Assembly (NCBI RefSeq): GCF_019740355.2
Contig: NZ_CP091819.1
Span: 3,472,001-3,536,000, forward strand
DNA length: 64,000 bases
Direction of reading: 5' to 3'
Source of the DNA: Paracrocinitomix mangrovi
GTDB lineage: Bacteria; Bacteroidota; Bacteroidia; Flavobacteriales_D; Crocinitomicaceae
Shown: positions 46,637 through 54,181 of the stretch, in pieces
How positions within the stretch are numbered: position 1 is the stretch's first letter
Layout: each line of letters begins with the position of its first letter
Notes under the pieces: generated by a model
Database searches by the model: none
The model's input: only the letters and a program-made list of their open reading frames with translations
What the model was told of the DNA's origin: nothing
Program-made: the position numbers and the translations under genes

Positions 46637-47359
46637 ATGAAAAAGGAAGCTAAACTGAAAATTTATTCACAGATTGAATCAAAACTTATTATAACCTATA
46701 ATCAAAAGGGGTTCCGGTCAAAGAAAATTCCATTTCAATTTTATAGGAATGGGTTTACAGTGCTGATGGGAGCATCTTCAGAATATGATGATTCAATAAC
46801 AATAAGACCTTCTTTTAGTGTCAAGAATGAAACTATACAGGAGACTTTAACTCAAGTTAATTTTCCAAATCGCTTGCTCCAATTGACTTCCAAAAGAGTG
46901 CAGAATTCAAATTTTGCTCACGAATTTGGAGTAACGGAGTTTGATAATTCCTCGTTCAATTTTGTTGGAGAAGAAGGATTAAAATATGCTTCTTATTACT
47001 ACAGTATCGAAGAAAACACAAACCTAACACCAATCGTAGAAGACCACATCAACTTCATGGAAAAAGTGGGGTTTAGATATTTTGAAGCTTTGAGTACGAT
47101 TCATGGCATCAATGAATATTTTAATAATAGACTATTAGGATTGTCAGATGAATTTTTTGAAAACCCCACTAAAAAAGAAGAAATAGGAGATTCGTTTCAA
47201 AAAGAAGAAGTATTAAGTGCTATTGTGGCTGCTCATTTGGAGAAAGATGAGAGATATAAGAAAATCGTTGAGAGATATAAAAAAATTTATTCAAATAATG
47301 ATTGGTACTTGGAAGATATAGAAACGTTGGTTGAATACTTAAACCAAAACCCCACCTAA
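46637..47359 (+). CDS. Hypothetical cytoplasmic protein, possible orphan immunity gene
   Basis: 240 aa, no signal peptide or membrane helix. The N-terminal ~120 residues are strand-rich (AKLKIYSQIESKLIITYNQ, YDDSITIRPSFSVKN). The C-terminal half is helical and highly charged (YKKIVERYKKIYSNNDWYLE). Family not recognised. A REP hairpin lies on each side (46556 and 47369), and the sequence after its stop carries the repeat shared with the 3' end of the putative immunity gene at 44328-45416. That context resembles immunity-gene reservoirs behind polymorphic toxin genes, but no toxin partner is visible. Confidence 0.62.
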   Translation: MKKEAKLKIYSQIESKLIITYNQKGFRSKKIPFQFYRNGFTVLMGASSEYDDSITIRPSFSVKNETIQETLTQVNFPNRLLQLTSKRVQNSNFAHEFGVTEFDNSSFNFVGEEGLKYASYYYSIEENTNLTPIVEDHINFMEKVGFRYFEALSTIHGINEYFNNRLLGLSDEFFENPTKKEEIGDSFQKEEVLSAIVAAHLEKDERYKKIVERYKKIYSNNDWYLEDIETLVEYLNQNPT

Positions 47360-47368
47360 GACGAAAAC

Positions 47369-47399
47369 GCCCCCCCTCGCGCTCATTTGTAACAAGTGC
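47369..47399 (+). repeat. REP hairpin 4 (degenerate) with adjoining shared repeat
   Basis: CCCCCCCCTCGCGCTCATTT then GTAACAAGTGCG, the same as REP 1 with one G-to-A change in each arm that weakens the stem. At 47414-47468 it is followed by a C/A-rich sequence also present at 45377-45428, over the 3' end of the candidate immunity gene. Confidence 0.65.
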
Positions 47400-47513
47400 G
47401 TACCTACATTCAACAACAACACCCTCCACATCTTTCAAAAAGACTAACCCCCAACCTAACAACAATCACCCTCAAAATTGACCAATAGCAAATTTTCTGC
47501 TTTTGTTTTGCGC

Positions 47514-47521
47514 TAGATTTG
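47514..47521 (+). promoter_or_regulatory. -7 box (TAGATTTG)
   Basis: A full TAnnTTTG match ending 4 bp before the ATG at 47526, so transcription would begin at or next to the start codon (leaderless). No TTG at normal -33 spacing. Confidence 0.4.
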
Positions 47522-47525
47522 CTGT

Positions 47526-48119
47526 ATGAAAACATGGGTTACCCTTTTGTTGATTGGAGTGTTTAGCTTTGGTTCATTAGCAACCGAGCAGGATACTGTA
47601 CAAAGAAACTACAGGTTTTGGATGACTGCGCAGTTGGGTTTTGCCAAAATGTTTAACCAGGATCAGGGGCCAAATGAGTTTTTTCCTGTAATGGTAGGGG
47701 CTTATTTTTCAAAAAAGTATCAGGCAGTGGCATTGCACATCAATCGTTTTGAGGAGTTAACAGAAGGTTTTTGCTTTAGTTGTAATCCTCCGGATAAAAT
47801 CAATGCGATTAATTTGCTTTATGGCTTCAATTACAACCAAAAATGGTTTGGTTTAAATGCCATGGCAGGAGTTGGTGTCGCATTTGGCGAACGAACACAG
47901 TATTTGGGTATGGAGATAGATTATGGATACCTACCTCCAACAGCTTTTCCTGTTTATGAGTACAAGAGTTTTGTGACCTACAATATTCCGTTCAGCTTAA
48001 GCTCTTCCTTTATTTTTCATAAAACATCTGCCTTTACCGTAACTGGTTTTTATGCCTACAATAATCAGCTGCAAAATTATGGGGTGATGTTTGGGTATTC
48101 TTTTGGGTATATGAGGTAA
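47526..48119 (+). CDS. Predicted outer-membrane beta-barrel protein
   Basis: 197 aa with a signal peptide (TWVTLLLIGVFSFGSLA). The mature sequence has about eight amphipathic strands (RFWMTAQLGFAKMF, PVMVGAYFSKKYQAVALHI, GVMFGYSFGYMR) rich in aromatic and glycine residues, fitting a small 8-stranded barrel. One CFSC pair is present. Family not recognised. It is monocistronic and directly followed by a composite palindromic repeat unit. Confidence 0.72.
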   Translation: MKTWVTLLLIGVFSFGSLATEQDTVQRNYRFWMTAQLGFAKMFNQDQGPNEFFPVMVGAYFSKKYQAVALHINRFEELTEGFCFSCNPPDKINAINLLYGFNYNQKWFGLNAMAGVGVAFGERTQYLGMEIDYGYLPPTAFPVYEYKSFVTYNIPFSLSSSFIFHKTSAFTVTGFYAYNNQLQNYGVMFGYSFGYMR

Positions 48120-48715
48120 GGATGTTTTGTCCTTTTTTTCATTACCAAAAAAAGCTAGCATCTCGCTTCACACATTCTAATTTAAGCTCCTCAAAAGCTA
48201 AAGCCTAAATATTTTCTGACATACACCCATATCCTGGGGTCAGAAAATCGGATCGGCTTTTAACGCTTTCTGCGTCGTTAAATCGACTAAAGATGGTGTT
48301 TAAATGGATTGGAGTTAAAAAAAGAGATTCACGCGCACAAGAAAAATAAACAATGCGGCGCGCTAAATTCACGAATGATTAGAAGATGGATGCGGTTTTC
48401 AAATTTGCTAAATGTTGAAATTTATGTTAAGCGCAGAAGATGATCAATTTTCAATTTTCTATTTGTTGAAATTATCATTAACCTCCCCCTTAGTCCCCCT
48501 CCAAAGGGGGAAACAGATAAATTCTAAGATCGGCATCTGCTAATCCTATGTTATAAATTACCCCGCAAAAATCGTATTGAGGCGACCGTTGAGGCGTAGC
48601 CGAGACAATTGAGCCGAAAAGATTTAGAGGAGGATAATTTAGAGTAGGTTAGCAGCAGCCGCCACCAATGATTTTTTTTCGTTTTTTTTTCATCTAAGGG
48701 AAAAAAAGAACAAGT
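48120..48715. repeat. Composite palindromic repeat unit 1 (modules A1 + B1)
   Basis: The left poly-T/poly-A hairpin (48128-48153) is followed by module A (48154-48446), which has a perfect ATTTTCTGAC/GTCAGAAAAT stem and longer imperfect arms. A spacer with a CCCCCT-CCAA-AGGGGG hairpin (48495-48510) leads to module B (48531-48663, CTGCTAAT.../...TTAGCAG arms), and a right T/A hairpin follows (~48668-48710). Related units occur at 52.2, 55.9, 56.2, 57.8, 58.4 and 58.9 kb. It fills the 684-bp gap before the thioredoxin gene, and no coding sequence is seen. Confidence 0.85.
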
Positions 48716-48803
48716 ACCAAAGAGAATGATTTTTCAATTATGGGAAAAAAGGATAAATGCTGAAAAAAATATGATCTAAAAAAGTCAAAAAAACATCACC
48801 TCA

Positions 48804-49100
48804 TCACAAATACCCACCAATCACCTGTACCAAACTATGCAAAGGCACAACACCAGATTGTCTCCAAACCTGCTTGCCATCTTTATACAAAATCATAGTC
48901 GGAACACCTCTAACTCCTAATTGACCTGATAAAACCTGATGCTTATCTACATCAATCTTCACAATTTTTATCTGATCCTTCATCTTGTTTTTAAGATCCT
49001 TCAAAATAGGAGCCAACGCTTTGCATGGTCCACACCAGGTAGCATGAAAATCTACCAATACGATAGGATGACTTTTAACGATATCTTCAAACTTTGCCAT
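48804..49100 (-). CDS. trxA: Thioredoxin
   Basis: 98 aa from ATG 49100; an upstream in-frame TTG at 49109 would add only three residues. The active site is WCGPC (C23/C26) in VDFHATWCGPCKALAPIL. The conserved cis-proline GVPTMILYKDGK and Gly-rich C-terminus are present. No signal peptide, so cytoplasmic protein-disulphide reductase. A dedicated role is not indicated by its neighbours. Confidence 0.93.
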   Translation of the reverse strand: MAKFEDIVKSHPIVLVDFHATWCGPCKALAPILKDLKNKMKDQIKIVKIDVDKHQVLSGQLGVRGVPTMILYKDGKQVWRQSGVVPLHSLVQVIGGYL

Positions 49101-49336
49101 GTCAAACAAATTTACTGCAATCTTACTACAATTGAAAAATTCACCAGCTGCTTTGCATCAGTTTGACTTATGATAAAAATTACTCAATCCAGCCATTATC
49201 TGTAATTCATAAAAGAATGGGTTTAGAGCTATTATTGGCTTTATATCTATCTGATGGGAACTTAAATTTCTTTTATGAGTTCGTCATATTAAAACCTATT
49301 GAATCGTGATTGGAGTGTGAGTATAATTTCATTCCT

Positions 49337-49344
49337 TACCTTTG
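49337..49344 (+). promoter_or_regulatory. -7 box (TACCTTTG) of the 49362 gene
   Basis: A perfect TAnnTTTG ending 17 bp before ATG 49362. The -33 TTG is imperfect (GTG at 49315-49317 with 19-bp spacing). Its position supports ATG 49362 over the upstream TTG 49299 as the translation start. Confidence 0.5.
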
Positions 49345-49361
49345 TAGTGCTAACACTACTT

Positions 49362-51404
49362 ATGGATAGGTTCAGATTTTACGTTCTATTATTCACTTTT
49401 CTTTCTACAAATGTTTTTTCAAAATCAATTGAAGAACATTGGGCTATCTGGAAAAATGTAAATGAAGCAGACACCACGCGATTAAAGGCTCTTAAGCTTT
49501 ATACAACGAATAAATTTATTTATTCTGACCCAGATTCTGCAATTCATTATTTTGAGGAGATGCATGATTTTGCTTTGTCCAAAGAACTTAAGGATTATCA
49601 ATCTGATGCATTGAGATACATTGGTGCTACTTATCATCTGCGTGGGAATTATGTAATGTCAAATGATTATTACCATCAAAGTTTAGCTATTAGAAAAGAA
49701 ATAAAGGATACAAATAGAATAGCTTCTTCATACAATGATATTGCTGGAGTTTACCAAAATCAAGGAGATGATGATCTTGCTTTGGAATTTTATAATAAAA
49801 GCATGGAGCTTTTTGAAATCACAGGTGATAAATCTGGATTGTCAAGGTGTTTTCACAATATTGGTAGTGTATTAAGTGATAACAATGAATGGGATACTGC
49901 AGCTTATTATTTTAACCAAAGTTTATTGTTAGACAGAGAATTGGGTGAAAAGATTCCGGAAGCCTACGCACTCATTAATTTGAGCAAAATCTACCTTGAA
50001 GTAGGTGAGCTCGATTCGGCATTAGCCTTTTCTTATCAAGCAATTGCAATTCTTGAAACTAGAGTGGACAAAGAAGGTTTATCAGCTTCTTACAATGGAC
50101 TTGCCGAAATATATTTCAAACAGAAAAAGTATGATGATGCTCTGGAGTTCGCCCAAAAAGCTTATCAAATTTCATCTGAAGGTTTGTCCATTTTGCAAAC
50201 GAATCAGTCAGCTAATAACTTGTATCGCATCTACAAGAAAAAAAATGATTTCAAATCAGCTTTAGAGATGCTTGAATTACAAATGGAATTGACCGATAGT
50301 ATTAAAAATGAAGAAGCCAAACAAAAAACGTTGCAGCAAAAATATGAATTTGACTATGGACAAAAATCATTGGCAGATAGTTTGAAATTTGTGGAGGAAC
50401 AACGTATTTCTGACTTTAAACACGAGCAGGAAAGTAAACAGCAAAAATTAATTATTATTTCGGCTATAATAGGACTGATACTTGTTATTCTTTTCTCTTT
50501 TATCATATACAAAAGGCTTCAATTAACAAGAAAACAGAAGCATATAATAGAAGATCAAAAAGTAAAAGTAGAAGAGGCTCATCAAGAAATTCAAGATTCA
50601 ATTAACTACGCTAAACGTATTCAGTCAGCGATATTACCACCACCTAAAATGGTGAAGCAATATTTGGAAAAATCATTTGTCATTTACAAACCAAAAGATA
50701 TTGTAGCCGGAGATTTTTACTGGTTAGAAACCAAAGGTGATAATATTCTATTCGCTGCAGCAGATTGCACCGGTCATGGAGTTCCCGGAGCTATGGTATC
50801 AGTGGTATGTAATAATGGATTAAATAGATCTGTTAGAGAACACGGAATTACTGATCCGGGTAAAATTTTAGATAAAACCCGCGAAATTGTCATTCAAGAA
50901 TTTGAAAAGTCTGAAGAAGAAGTAAAAGACGGAATGGACATTGCGCTTGTTTCGCTTACACTCAATAAAAAGAATGAAATAGAGAATGAGAATGACAGTG
51001 GGGATGAAGAAAACACTCATACTCATTCTGCTTCCCATTCTGTTCTAAAGTATGCGGGTGCTCACAATCCACTTTGGATCATCAGAAAAGGAGCAGAGGA
51101 AGTAGAGGAAGTCAAGGCGGACAAACAGCCAATTGGAAAGTTTGACAATCCACAATCTTTTACGACTCATGAAATAACACTAAGTTCCGGGGATACTTTC
51201 TATATATTCTCAGACGGTTTTGCAGATCAATTTGGTGGAGACAAAGGTAAGAAATTCAAGGCTGCCAATATGAAAAAACTGCTTTTATCAATGCAAAATG
51301 AAAGTATGGAACGTCAAAAAGAATTGATAGATGAAGCCTTTGAAAATTGGCGTGGAAATCTGGAGCAGTTAGATGATGTTTGCGTAATAGGTGTGAGAAT
51401 ATAA
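49362..51404 (+). CDS. TPR-SpoIIE membrane phosphatase
   Basis: 680 aa from ATG 49362, giving a clean signal peptide (MDRFRFYVLLFTFLSTNVFS). The frame extends to a TTG at 49299, but a -7 box lies between them. TPR-like repeats span ~40-335 (DDLALEFYNKSMELFEITGD, KKYDDALEFAQKAYQI). A membrane helix at ~361-383, a coiled coil at ~385-420 and a SpoIIE/PP2C domain at ~430-680 follow, with KPKDIVAGDFYW (~443) and ADCTGHGVPGAMVS (~466). A short His/Ser insert (~552-562) matches the longer one in the 15608 paralog. It ends LEQLDDVCVIGVRI and is followed by the 80-bp trailer. Probably a duplicate of the 15608 gene, now ~32 kb away. Confidence 0.9.
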   Translation: MDRFRFYVLLFTFLSTNVFSKSIEEHWAIWKNVNEADTTRLKALKLYTTNKFIYSDPDSAIHYFEEMHDFALSKELKDYQSDALRYIGATYHLRGNYVMSNDYYHQSLAIRKEIKDTNRIASSYNDIAGVYQNQGDDDLALEFYNKSMELFEITGDKSGLSRCFHNIGSVLSDNNEWDTAAYYFNQSLLLDRELGEKIPEAYALINLSKIYLEVGELDSALAFSYQAIAILETRVDKEGLSASYNGLAEIYFKQKKYDDALEFAQKAYQISSEGLSILQTNQSANNLYRIYKKKNDFKSALEMLELQMELTDSIKNEEAKQKTLQQKYEFDYGQKSLADSLKFVEEQRISDFKHEQESKQQKLIIISAIIGLILVILFSFIIYKRLQLTRKQKHIIEDQKVKVEEAHQEIQDSINYAKRIQSAILPPPKMVKQYLEKSFVIYKPKDIVAGDFYWLETKGDNILFAAADCTGHGVPGAMVSVVCNNGLNRSVREHGITDPGKILDKTREIVIQEFEKSEEEVKDGMDIALVSLTLNKKNEIENENDSGDEENTHTHSASHSVLKYAGAHNPLWIIRKGAEEVEEVKADKQPIGKFDNPQSFTTHEITLSSGDTFYIFSDGFADQFGGDKGKKFKAANMKKLLLSMQNESMERQKELIDEAFENWRGNLEQLDDVCVIGVRI

Positions 51405-51484
51405 TTCGAACATCTATTTAAGCAGTTTATCCTGACCGCGTGTCGCTATAGCTTTAGCGGTGGCACAGCAAGTCGAAGGATATT
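51405..51484 (+). ncRNA. 80-bp structured trailer, copy 3
   Basis: Starts at the base after the stop. The outer arm is TATCCTGAC against GTCGAAGGATA, a T-A pair where copy 1 has C-G, so the change is compensated. The inner loop is GC-TATA-GC instead of GC-AAAA-GC. Confidence 0.62.
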
Positions 51485-51526
51485 TTAAAGAATATTGAAT
51501 CGTTATTGGAGTAAGGGTGTAAGCCA

Positions 51527-52000
51527 TTAAGGACAATCCATACAAGAGGAAGTATTGTAATAAGTAATCACAACATTCTTTGTGTCTTGCTTTAGTTTAT
51601 AAGGCATTGTCAGATTTATATCCCAGCCTTGATAATAACTCATATGATTTGATTGAGTAGATACAGCAGTAGGCATTGATTGCCCCGGTTTAATATTGTT
51701 CTCCTCAGCTGGAGTTACAAATCCGTAAGTACCCGCCGGTAATTTTGTACTGAATTCGCCATTCATTTTGGAACTAACAACAGCTACCACTTTTGGAACC
51801 GAATCATTATGGGTGATTTCTACAATCAAAATAGTGGCTGAATATGGTCTCGGCTCAAACATATAATCTGGCATTCTTGCTCCTCCACTGCTATACTCAA
51901 CAATTCCTATCTGTCCGGAGAATTCATATAAAGCTGTGTCTTTTTGTCCAAACAATGTACTTGTTAGTGACAACACCAGTATGATGAGTAAGTTTTTCAT
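51527..52000 (-). CDS. Secreted protein with transthyretin/carboxypeptidase-regulatory-like fold
   Basis: 157 aa. A signal peptide (KNLLIILVLSLTSTLFGQ) is followed by one beta-sandwich-like domain containing VAVVSSKMNGEFSTKLPAGT, the 'G.F...LPAGTY' pattern of carboxypeptidase-regulatory-like domains. It ends in a Cys pair (SSCMDCP). No sorting domain, so periplasmic or lipid-independent export is expected. It is monocistronic and convergent with the SpoIIE gene. Function unknown. Confidence 0.72.
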   Translation of the reverse strand: MKNLLIILVLSLTSTLFGQKDTALYEFSGQIGIVEYSSGGARMPDYMFEPRPYSATILIVEITHNDSVPKVVAVVSSKMNGEFSTKLPAGTYGFVTPAEENNIKPGQSMPTAVSTQSNHMSYYQGWDINLTMPYKLKQDTKNVVITYYNTSSCMDCP

Positions 52001-52059
52001 GAGTTTGTTTTCTTAATATACAGTTGTTAGATGGATTGGTTCAAATGGGATTATTCTTT

Positions 52060-52440
52060 TTTCCATTGAGCAAAAAATATACTTCCCCCTTGTGTGGGGA
52101 AATGTGAGAAGGTAAGGAGGGGGAAAAGAATGCACTGCTTTCGCAGAACAAGCGTTAGCGCAAGGGGGGAGGTTTTATCCAGATTATCATTAACCTCCCC
52201 CTCAGTCCCCCTCCAAAGGGGGAAGCAGATAAATTCCAAGTTCGGCATCTGCTAAGATTGCGTCATTTTGCAACCAGAGAATGCGTAAAGAAGCCGATCC
52301 GGATACCGCTGCAAGCGGGATCATTAAGGCTTTAGCATTCGAGGATTTGGAAAATAGCAAATTAGCAGCAGCAGCCGTTCAAGTGTTCTGATAGCTATCG
52401 GGATTTTTGTTTTTTTTTTCACTATGGGAAAAAAAGGACA
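52060..52440. repeat. G/C-run hairpins and composite repeat unit 2 (module C1)
   Basis: 52082-52170 holds CTTCCCCCTTG...CAAGGGGGGAGG arms, forming a large imperfect hairpin. 52196-52222 repeats the CCCCCT-CCAA-AGGGGG spacer hairpin seen at 48495. Module C occupies 52243-52377 (CTGCTAAG.../...TTAGCAG arms with an inner CCGCT-GCA-AGCGG tip), followed by the right T/A hairpin (~52405-52435). Module A is missing. This fills most of the 527-bp gap before the HutD-like gene. Confidence 0.78.
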
Positions 52441-52527
52441 AGTATTATAGAAAGTGATTTTTCATCAAACGGAAAAAAGAACATATATAAAAAAGCAATC
52501 ACACATTAAATCCCTACATTCACAATA

Positions 52528-53085
52528 ATGAACATCATTCGATCAAATAAAACTACCAACTGGGGTGGAGGAACAACGACAGAGCTGTATATATGGCCGG
52601 AGAATGCCACTTATAAAAACAGAGACTTTGACTTTCGCCTATCAACTGCTACTGTTGAAGTAGAAAATGCTGAATTTACTCCCTTACCTCGAGTAAAAAG
52701 AACTTTAATGGTTTTGGATGGGCAATTAGGGTTGCAACATGAAGGGCAGCACAGCAAATTTTTAAATGCCTTTGATCAAGAACAATTTGACGGTGGTTGG
52801 AAAACCAATTCAATTGGTACCTGTATTGATTTTAACCTCATGTGTATAGGAGATGTCAGAGGTACATTGACGCATTTTCATCTAAAAGAGGGTGAAAAGA
52901 GAATTATTGAGTTTAACGAAACAAGACATCTGATCTACCTTTTTAAAGGGGCTATTAAGTATCAGAATCAAACAGTAGAAGAAGGAAGTTTGATGTTATT
53001 TGATCAGGAGAATAATGTAGATTTTCAGGCCCTGAATGATTGTCAATTAGTTTTGATTCAAATCTCAGGAACTTTTCAGCAATAA
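52528..53085 (+). CDS. hutD: HutD/Ves family protein
   Basis: 185 aa, cytoplasmic. It has the family hallmark N-terminus NKTTNWGGGTTTELYIWPEN, DFDFRLSTATVE and the cupin-like FTPLPRVKRTLMVLDG, then FDGGWKT and FNLMCIGDVRG. HutD-family members are small double-cupin-like proteins linked to histidine utilisation in other bacteria, but no hut genes are present here, so a hut role is not supported by context. Monocistronic between a repeat unit and the convergent cold-shock gene. Length matches the family. Confidence 0.8.
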   Translation: MNIIRSNKTTNWGGGTTTELYIWPENATYKNRDFDFRLSTATVEVENAEFTPLPRVKRTLMVLDGQLGLQHEGQHSKFLNAFDQEQFDGGWKTNSIGTCIDFNLMCIGDVRGTLTHFHLKEGEKRIIEFNETRHLIYLFKGAIKYQNQTVEEGSLMLFDQENNVDFQALNDCQLVLIQISGTFQQ

Positions 53086-53118
53086 AAAAAGCCGCTTCAA
53101 ATTAATGAAACGACTTTA
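53086..53118 (-). terminator. Intrinsic terminator of the cold-shock gene
   Basis: On the minus strand: AAAGTCGTTTCA-loop-TGAAGCGGCTTT (G-T pairs allowed), continuing into a seven-T run. About 80 bp beyond the cold-shock stop, directly abutting the convergent hutD-like stop. Confidence 0.8.
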
Positions 53119-53197
53119 AAGGTAAAGTAAAAACTTATAGTTAGATGGTCACCTGGACCATTTGATTCTTGTTTTGAAAATACCTGGCATTTAATGC

Positions 53198-53389
53198 TTA
53201 TGCAACTTTTACGTTGATAGCGTTAAGACCTTTTTTACCCTGTCCTTCTTCATAAGTTACTTTGTCACCTTCGTTGATTTCATCAATCAAACCTGAGTTG
53301 TGTACAAAAATATCCTCAGAAGAATCTGATGGAGTAATAAAACCAAAACCTTTTTGGTAATTGAAGAATTTAACTGTTCCTTCTTTCAT
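53198..53389 (-). CDS. cspA: Cold-shock domain protein (CspA family)
   Basis: 63 aa starting MKEGTVKFFNYQKGFGFITP. RNP1 (KGFGFI) and RNP2 (DIFVH) nucleic-acid-binding motifs are intact, and the C-terminus GQGKKGLNAINVKV is typical. The frame continues 25 codons upstream to 53464, but that extension is non-homologous and contains a palindrome, so the internal ATG is chosen. It acts as an RNA chaperone in the cytoplasm. The untranslated leader may be regulatory, as in other csp genes. Confidence 0.93.
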   Translation of the reverse strand: MKEGTVKFFNYQKGFGFITPSDSSEDIFVHNSGLIDEINEGDKVTYEEGQGKKGLNAINVKVA

Positions 53390-53432
53390 GATAATAAAAA
53401 AATAATTAATGCTACACCTTTTCTTGTGTGCT

Positions 53433-53446
53433 AAAAGGGCCCTTTT
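53433..53446. promoter_or_regulatory. 14-bp perfect palindrome in the cold-shock leader
   Basis: AAAAGGGCCCTTTT, about 45 bp upstream of the cold-shock start. It could be an operator or part of a leader structure. The rest of the 53465-53791 gap is AT-rich and holds nothing else I can identify except an imperfect TGATTG/CAATCA dyad at 53761-53777 before the next gene. Confidence 0.4.
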
Positions 53447-53791
53447 TAAACTTGGTTTAAGCATGACCTAAAAGCAAGTACTTCTTTATGTACTTGTTAG
53501 ATGTTGATTCAGAAAATGTTGGTGAAGTTTAAAAGAATGAGCGAATCGCTCGGCCTAAAAAAAATTCTCTAACAAAACGAGAACGTAATAATCTGATACA
53601 AAGATATACTAATTAATTGGATAAACCTAAAAATGATTTTTTTGCCTTTTTATTTGTCTATGCCCAGTATTGAGGGCACTTGATAAAATAGTTCAAGATG
53701 GATTTGTTTAAACTATTGCATTATTGCTATTTCTTATCGTATCTTTCTTTTAACAATAATTGATTGTCAATCAATCATTAACCTAAAAAGA

Positions 53792-54151
53792 ATGAAACAC
53801 ACATTACTAATTTTATTACTATGTATCTCCACTTTCTCAATGGCACAAGAAACTACTACAAGCCGAAAAGTGGTTGGAAAAACTGAATTAGTTACTTCAA
53901 ATGATCATTTAAAAGAGCTGGCAGCAGACGTGAATGTCAAATATGAAGCATATCAAAAATCAATAACCGGAAGCAGAAGTGCTGATGGTGAAGTTGTGAA
54001 GGATGAATATCTAAAATCGCTTGACACCTATATTACTGCGCTGGAGACTGAAGTTTCTAAATCTAATGATCAAGATGCCGCTATTTTGAAGGAAGAACAT
54101 GCGCAAGCAGTAGCCTTAAGAAATAGAGTTCGCATGACAGGTTCAAAATAA
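53792..54151 (+). CDS. Small secreted helical protein
   Basis: 119 aa with a signal peptide (KHTLLILLLCISTFSMAQ). The mature ~100 residues are helical and charged (YLKSLDTYITALETEVSKSN, QDAAILKEEHAQAVALRNRV), with no cysteine or sorting domain. Family not recognised. A TGATTG/CAATCA dyad lies just upstream (53761-53777). The T9SS gene starts 30 bp after its stop, so the two may be co-transcribed. Confidence 0.7.
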   Translation: MKHTLLILLLCISTFSMAQETTTSRKVVGKTELVTSNDHLKELAADVNVKYEAYQKSITGSRSADGEVVKDEYLKSLDTYITALETEVSKSNDQDAAILKEEHAQAVALRNRVRMTGSK

Positions 54152-54181
54152 GTATTCAATAATTACTTAAATCCCAAGAAA

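Noticed and set aside
49299-49361. Upstream TTG start for the third TPR-SpoIIE gene
   Set aside because: A perfect TAnnTTTG box lies at 49337-49344 and a clean signal peptide starts at ATG 49362.
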